A DNA stretch of 64,000 nt. It comes from Phoebastria nigripes. Lineage: Eukaryota > Chordata > Aves > Procellariiformes > Diomedeidae. Positions 59,831 through 64,000 of this stretch are shown here, piece by piece. The notes under the pieces are model-generated. The model searched no databases. It saw only the letters and a program-made list of their open reading frames with translations, and was not told where the DNA came from. Within the stretch, counting starts at the first letter, position 1, and every line of letters starts with the position of its first letter. The stretch spans positions 528,136 through 592,135 of the forward strand of contig JAYKAV010002943.1 of assembly GCA_035582835.1 (NCBI GenBank), written 5' to 3'. A program made the translations under genes and the position numbers.

Positions 59831-60906
59831 GTCCACAGCACTCTTAAGTGTGATTTCATCTAAGTAATGTGTTGCTGAGTCTAATGTCAAATGAATCTAT
59901 CACTTTACAACCTTTTCTAATTAAAGGAAAGGAAGATTAAATGTATATGAATAGTCATTTAAAAGGCTATAGTAGATTAATACTCAGCATGTTTCTAACA
60001 ATTTCAAAGTGATTTTATTGTTATTCCTTTGAGGTGAAAAGAATATCTTTTATTAAATTTTTACAAGGTATATGAAGATAGGACAGACTCTACTATTCTT
60101 TCTTGCAAAAATAAACTGCAGCTCAATGTAAAAGTCTATCCATTCATTTCACTGGTTCAATTGGAGGACTAATGTCCAAATTGCACCAACTTAATCCCAC
60201 ATAAAACCTTAGTATTTCCCATTGGCTGGCCACAGGCCAAATTATACAGAATTTAGGCCATCTTAATTTGGCTCTAACCCATTAAACATTTTGAATGTGG
60301 GTGAGTAATCCATACCATGAATATTTCAGTATTTCTTTGAAATATGCTCTATTCTCCTTCAGGTATATTTGTACAGGAAAACAAAGGACTCATCTGAAGA
60401 ATTTTGCTTGAAGCCATATCCTTTGAGATTTTCCCTTTTGGATTTGTAATGGCCTGTATCACTTGATGGTGCCAACAGCTGTGCTTTTAAGAAAAAGTGC
60501 CAGGCAAATGCAGTATGCCTCCTGAACTGCTGACTTCTGGTCATCTAGACAAAGTCAGTGCTCAGACATTATGGGTCAGACCATCATTTAGCATCAGAAT
60601 TAAAGATTTCCTTGACCTAAAAATGCTTGTTAAAACTATATGTAACCTACTTTTTGGTGAGTGTCACATCTCTCCCATGACAAATCCCCTCTTTGATAGT
60701 AAAAATTGTATTTTAAATTACCTAAATCCTTTTTCCAAAGGGATCTAGACACTGGGAATCACACTTCCCACTGGAAGTTACTGGGGTTTATGCTTCTCTG
60801 TCACCCTTGACAGTGTGAAGTGGGCTCCCAATTCACTTGAGCAGTCATTTGGCGTCAGGTATGAAAAGTTAATGCTTCTAGCTCTCTGTGGCATCTTAAT
60901 TGTGGA
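59831..60906. other. Unique AT-rich sequence
   Basis: A donor-like GCGTCAG|GTATGAAAA lies at about 60858 without a coding partner. ATTCATTTCACTGGTTCAATTG at 60142-60163 may be a trace of the CCATTGACTTCAATGG repeat type. No gene was recognised. Confidence 0.35.
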
Positions 60907-60952
60907 TCTTAGTCCCATAACAGTCTAAGATGGGTCTTAGTCCCATAACAGT
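60907..60952. repeat. Perfect 18-bp direct repeat, 28-bp period
   Basis: TCTTAGTCCCATAACAGT occurs at 60907-60924 and again at 60935-60952. It is a short local tandem duplication, with an N just after it at 60960. Confidence 0.85.
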
Positions 60953-61514
60953 TAAAAGCNTAATAGATATATCAAGCATTATGACATCTGTGCAAGGAAA
61001 ATAACCTACCACATTCTAGTTTAAAAAGGAAAAAGTGAACAACAATAGCAGAAGTCCCTTGTCCAAAACCAAAATTGGAGCACAGGTTAATATCAGACTT
61101 CAGAAACCGAATTGCCGAAAGAAATTGTTTCATCATCCCCTTGCACAGAGATAAAGTAAATTATGTTTGGGTTTTTTACTTTAGCAGGCTAGTCAGTATG
61201 TTTTCTAAATTACTAGGTACAGTACTAATCATTGTGGATTTTAAAAGCCAAAGCAGAAATAGCAGAGCTCATCCCATCTCAGATGAACACTGCAAGCNTA
61301 TCTTACAGTACCTGTTGAAAATTATTTGTTCCTAAGGTAACAAGAAGTCATCAAGCCTTATACATTTTTTTATAAAATAGAAATCTAGACCTAAACAAGG
61401 CTGATTGATTGTTTATTTACATATACAAGCCAGGCATCTATTCACACGCAACACAGAGATTTAATTAATTGGTTTCTGCAAATGTGTGATCAATTGCATT
61501 TCTCTTGCTCATGT
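60953..61514. other. Unique AT-rich sequence
   Basis: Single Ns lie at 60960 and 61298. No gene was recognised. Confidence 0.4.
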
Positions 61515-61541
61515 ATTTTCTTTTTTCTTTTTTCTTTTTTT
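61515..61541. repeat. (TTTTTTC)n pyrimidine tract
   Basis: Four T-runs separated by single C residues. Followed by TAATTCTTAG, it could serve as a polypyrimidine tract for a 3' splice site at 61550. The downstream 62-codon frame at 61577-61765 has no recognisable domain. Confidence 0.6.
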
Positions 61542-62864
61542 AATTCTTAGCCATATTCACGTTTCCTCACACAGAAGTGGTACCTTTATGTTTTGCTGAA
61601 CTGATTACATCTCTCATTGGCATTCAGCACATCTTTAATTACTACCAGATCTTCAAATATTTTCAGAAGATTCCCATTAGAAAGATCATCAACTGTTTCT
61701 ATGCTCATTCTCCAAAGGAAACTTTGAGCAGACACTCTCACCCAATAGTAACATTGACACATTAACTTTCCTCAGCCACCTCACTCAGACTACTTAGTCT
61801 GGCTCCACCACGGCTGGGAGCCTTAATCAGATATCATACTAACGAAAGCTATGTCAGTAATGATGTCAGATGAATGGTGGTCACATGGCAACAGTCTCAT
61901 TTGAAGCAAACAGTGCCACACTTGTTTTTAGGCTACTTTATGACTGGGCTGAAAAATGACTTTGTTCACAACGAAACACCACTAATGTATGAGCTGTTAC
62001 CGTAGGATTTTAGCATGTCTACTATTTTCCCAACATTCTTTTAATATACCTAGCTGGACAAACAGCGTAAATATCATTAAACTACACATATTATCAAACC
62101 CATCAATCAGCGTGTAAACTAACCAGATGAAAGCTTGGAAATCCTTTCTGGCATTTCAAATCCTCAAAGAAATGGTATTATAGAAAACATATAAAGGAGA
62201 AAATATTTTAATTTTGCACTCTGATTTGGCTTATACCAGATTTACACATTTGGAGAATAAGGAGACTCAGTCAGCTCTCCTGCTAGGTCCTGAAAGTGTG
62301 TTTTTCCCTTCCCGGCTCGGGATGTCAGTGGGCTGGTGGGATATACAGAGGGCAGAATAACGAGGCTGAGGAGGAGGGAAGCATTTGCCCTCTGGCTCCA
62401 TTCACACTGTGACAAAACAGAAGCCCCAGAGTCTCCCAGCATTTAAACTCCCTTTCCTTCCCTGGCTTCTGAGGTAAAAATGCCCCTTCCTATTTCTCAT
62501 ACACATAGTTAGTTAGCGCTCTTACTCCCAGCATGGGATTACAGGCAAGCGTGACTTTTTCAGCATGAAGTACTGGAAAGACCACCGATTTCTCAGGGAT
62601 CCTAACGCTGCTTGGAAGTAGGCAGTGGCAACACGGCAGTGCAGCTTTGCAAAAAATCAAAGCCTAAATGACTGGTCATCGACCCGTACCTAGAGAAGAT
62701 AAATATCAAAGTCAACTACCAGAAATTACTGTAATGGAGAAAAATTGTAAGTAGCCACGTCCTGAGGCAGGCAGCTACATTTTCCTATTACTGTTACTCA
62801 GCCAGCAGCCTCATGATCAGCTTAAGATAACAGACTGCCACTGCTGTTGAAAAGTAAAATCCCC
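61542..62864. other. Unique sequence, no gene recognised
   Basis: The composition is mixed, and G+C rises slightly from 62240 onward. No exon was recognised. Confidence 0.4.
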
Positions 62865-63065
62865 ACGCCACTCTCCGGCTGCTCCTCCTTGGGCCCCCGC
62901 AGAGCAGGTGATGGGTATGGCTGCAGGACAAGCTGGCACGGGGTGGCACGGCTTTGTGAGTGCTTTGCCACCGGACGAGGCGCGGGTGCCAGGACGGCGG
63001 ATAGGAGCCGCTGGAGAAGCGGGGAGAGCAGGACAGCCTCTCACTGACATTATAAGTTTGCGTGG
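62865..63065. promoter_or_regulatory. CpG-rich patch, possible promoter or first exon
   Basis: Thirteen CpGs lie between 62865 and 63062, and the 80 bases 62941-63020 are about 69% G+C. The wider window is strongly AT-rich and CpG-poor. CpG is usually lost from methylated vertebrate DNA, so retention suggests low germline methylation, as at promoters, or recent origin. Both strands carry frames of about 66-77 codons here only because stops are rare in G+C-rich sequence. No TATA box or convincing donor decides a strand. At about 200 bases it is at the lower limit of CpG-island size. Confidence 0.35.
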
Positions 63066-64000
63066 TTTAAATTAATCATGAAGCTGTGGTATCAGCTTGT
63101 AGCGAGAGCCTGAAATCCAGACGGGGTCACAGACCTCCCTGTTTGGTCTGTAGTGCTTCTTTCATTTAAACTTACTGATCAGGAAGGTGGTTAAAAATTA
63201 TTGTGTTTATCCAACCAGGGAGCAGGAATAATGGCAAAGATAGCAAAGAGAAGCTAACTGACAAAACCCTGAACTTAAAGCATTAAGTAGTGAGAAAAAT
63301 GCAAAAAAATATTTAAGCAAATCTGTATCATGGATGAATGTGTGGAAATCAAGAATTCTCAGACAGAAAGCAAGAAAAAATATTCAGATATTTGCTGAGA
63401 ATTATTCAGTTATTCCTAACTACTAGTATATGAACTACAAATGCCTGCTATAGCATATTCTACCCATAAGGGACAATTAGCAGAATCTTAACTAGTTCAT
63501 GACCCTAGAGCCACGCTGGCATAGTCTTTGGATTAACACAAAAGTCAAAAAAATCTATCTTTTAAACCCTGAAGTTCCAACTAACTATAATAGATTCTGG
63601 ACACAAACTACATATCACTCATACAGCTAAGCCTTTAGCACTGCTATTATTTTCTGTTGCCTTCTGGCACCACTTAGCAACTTCAAATGAATGAATTCTC
63701 TATCCATTGATATTTACTGGGGGAAAAAAGAATGCAGACTTTCTGCACTGAAAAATAACATGCATGCTTCTCTCACCTTCCTCTCTCAGCTCCTCTACAA
63801 CATAAATAGCCCTCAGAAAGATGCACACATTGCTGAGAAAAAAATTGCTATATTTCTACCGGGCATTTTTTTTTCATTTACGTTTTGACCTCTTTTTTAC
63901 AGACCATGTGAAAATTTTTGAAGCCAGAAATGACCAGTCCCATTAAGCCAGTGCAGAAGCTACGTTAACTAGATGCATGTTGGACCTCCTGACCAGCACA
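63066..64000. other. AT-rich sequence to window end
   Basis: No gene recognised. The 65-codon frame at 63691-63888 has no domain. The window ends without a feature crossing the edge that I can identify. Confidence 0.4.

Noticed and set aside
1..64000. Prokaryotic or phage systems, CRISPR arrays, defence loci, endogenous viral genes
   Set aside because: No direct-repeat/spacer pattern, no operon-like packing, no long terminal repeats and no retroviral or viral protein motifs were seen. The composition and CR1 remnants indicate vertebrate nuclear DNA.

Overview
This window looks like nuclear DNA from a sauropsid vertebrate (bird, crocodilian or turtle). It is AT-rich and dense in stop codons. 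It carries decayed CR1-class LINE fragments, including the CR1 3' signature GGACTAGATGACCTC at 17071, and weathered tRNA-like SINE remnants. I see no primate or rodent repeats, no operons, no ribosome-binding-site patterns and no CRISPR array. Fifteen isolated N bases point to a draft assembly. I cannot separate bird, crocodile and turtle from the sequence alone; the degraded repeat copies suggest a slowly evolving genome or an old, undisturbed locus.

I find no confident protein-coding gene. Every long open frame (the largest is 184 codons at 22569-23123) looks like a chance opening in AT-rich DNA. The window is best read as a gene desert or the inside of very large introns. A few places have the shape of single exons or promoters and are listed at low confidence. 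They are splice-flanked open segments at 18155-18291, 29691-29820, 35337-35422 and 38203-38323, all on the plus strand. A compact promoter-like array at 42544-42674 has a perfect CRE, a TATA-like box and a good splice donor. A second CRE/TATA-like array lies on the minus strand near 28145-28228. Two CpG-rich patches lie at about 1870-2045 and 62865-63065.

Layout: 1-4.3 kb holds simple repeats and one CpG-rich patch. A minus-strand CR1/L3-like 3' end lies at 4.3-4.55 kb. The stretch 4.6-15.8 kb is mostly unique, with a SINE-like remnant at 11.0-11.2 kb and several short palindromes. A 1.25-kb 5'-truncated CR1 runs 15.86-17.11 kb. At 17-25 kb there are small near-palindromic repeats and a striking 32-bp-stem hairpin at 19795-19869. 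Another minus-strand CR1/L3-like element is at 25.7-26.2 kb. The stretch 26-55 kb is unique AT-rich DNA with the exon and promoter candidates. A third minus-strand CR1/L3-like element is at 55.1-55.5 kb. A tRNA-like remnant lies at 59.8 kb, and a CpG-rich patch sits near the right end. No cooperation between genes can be inferred.
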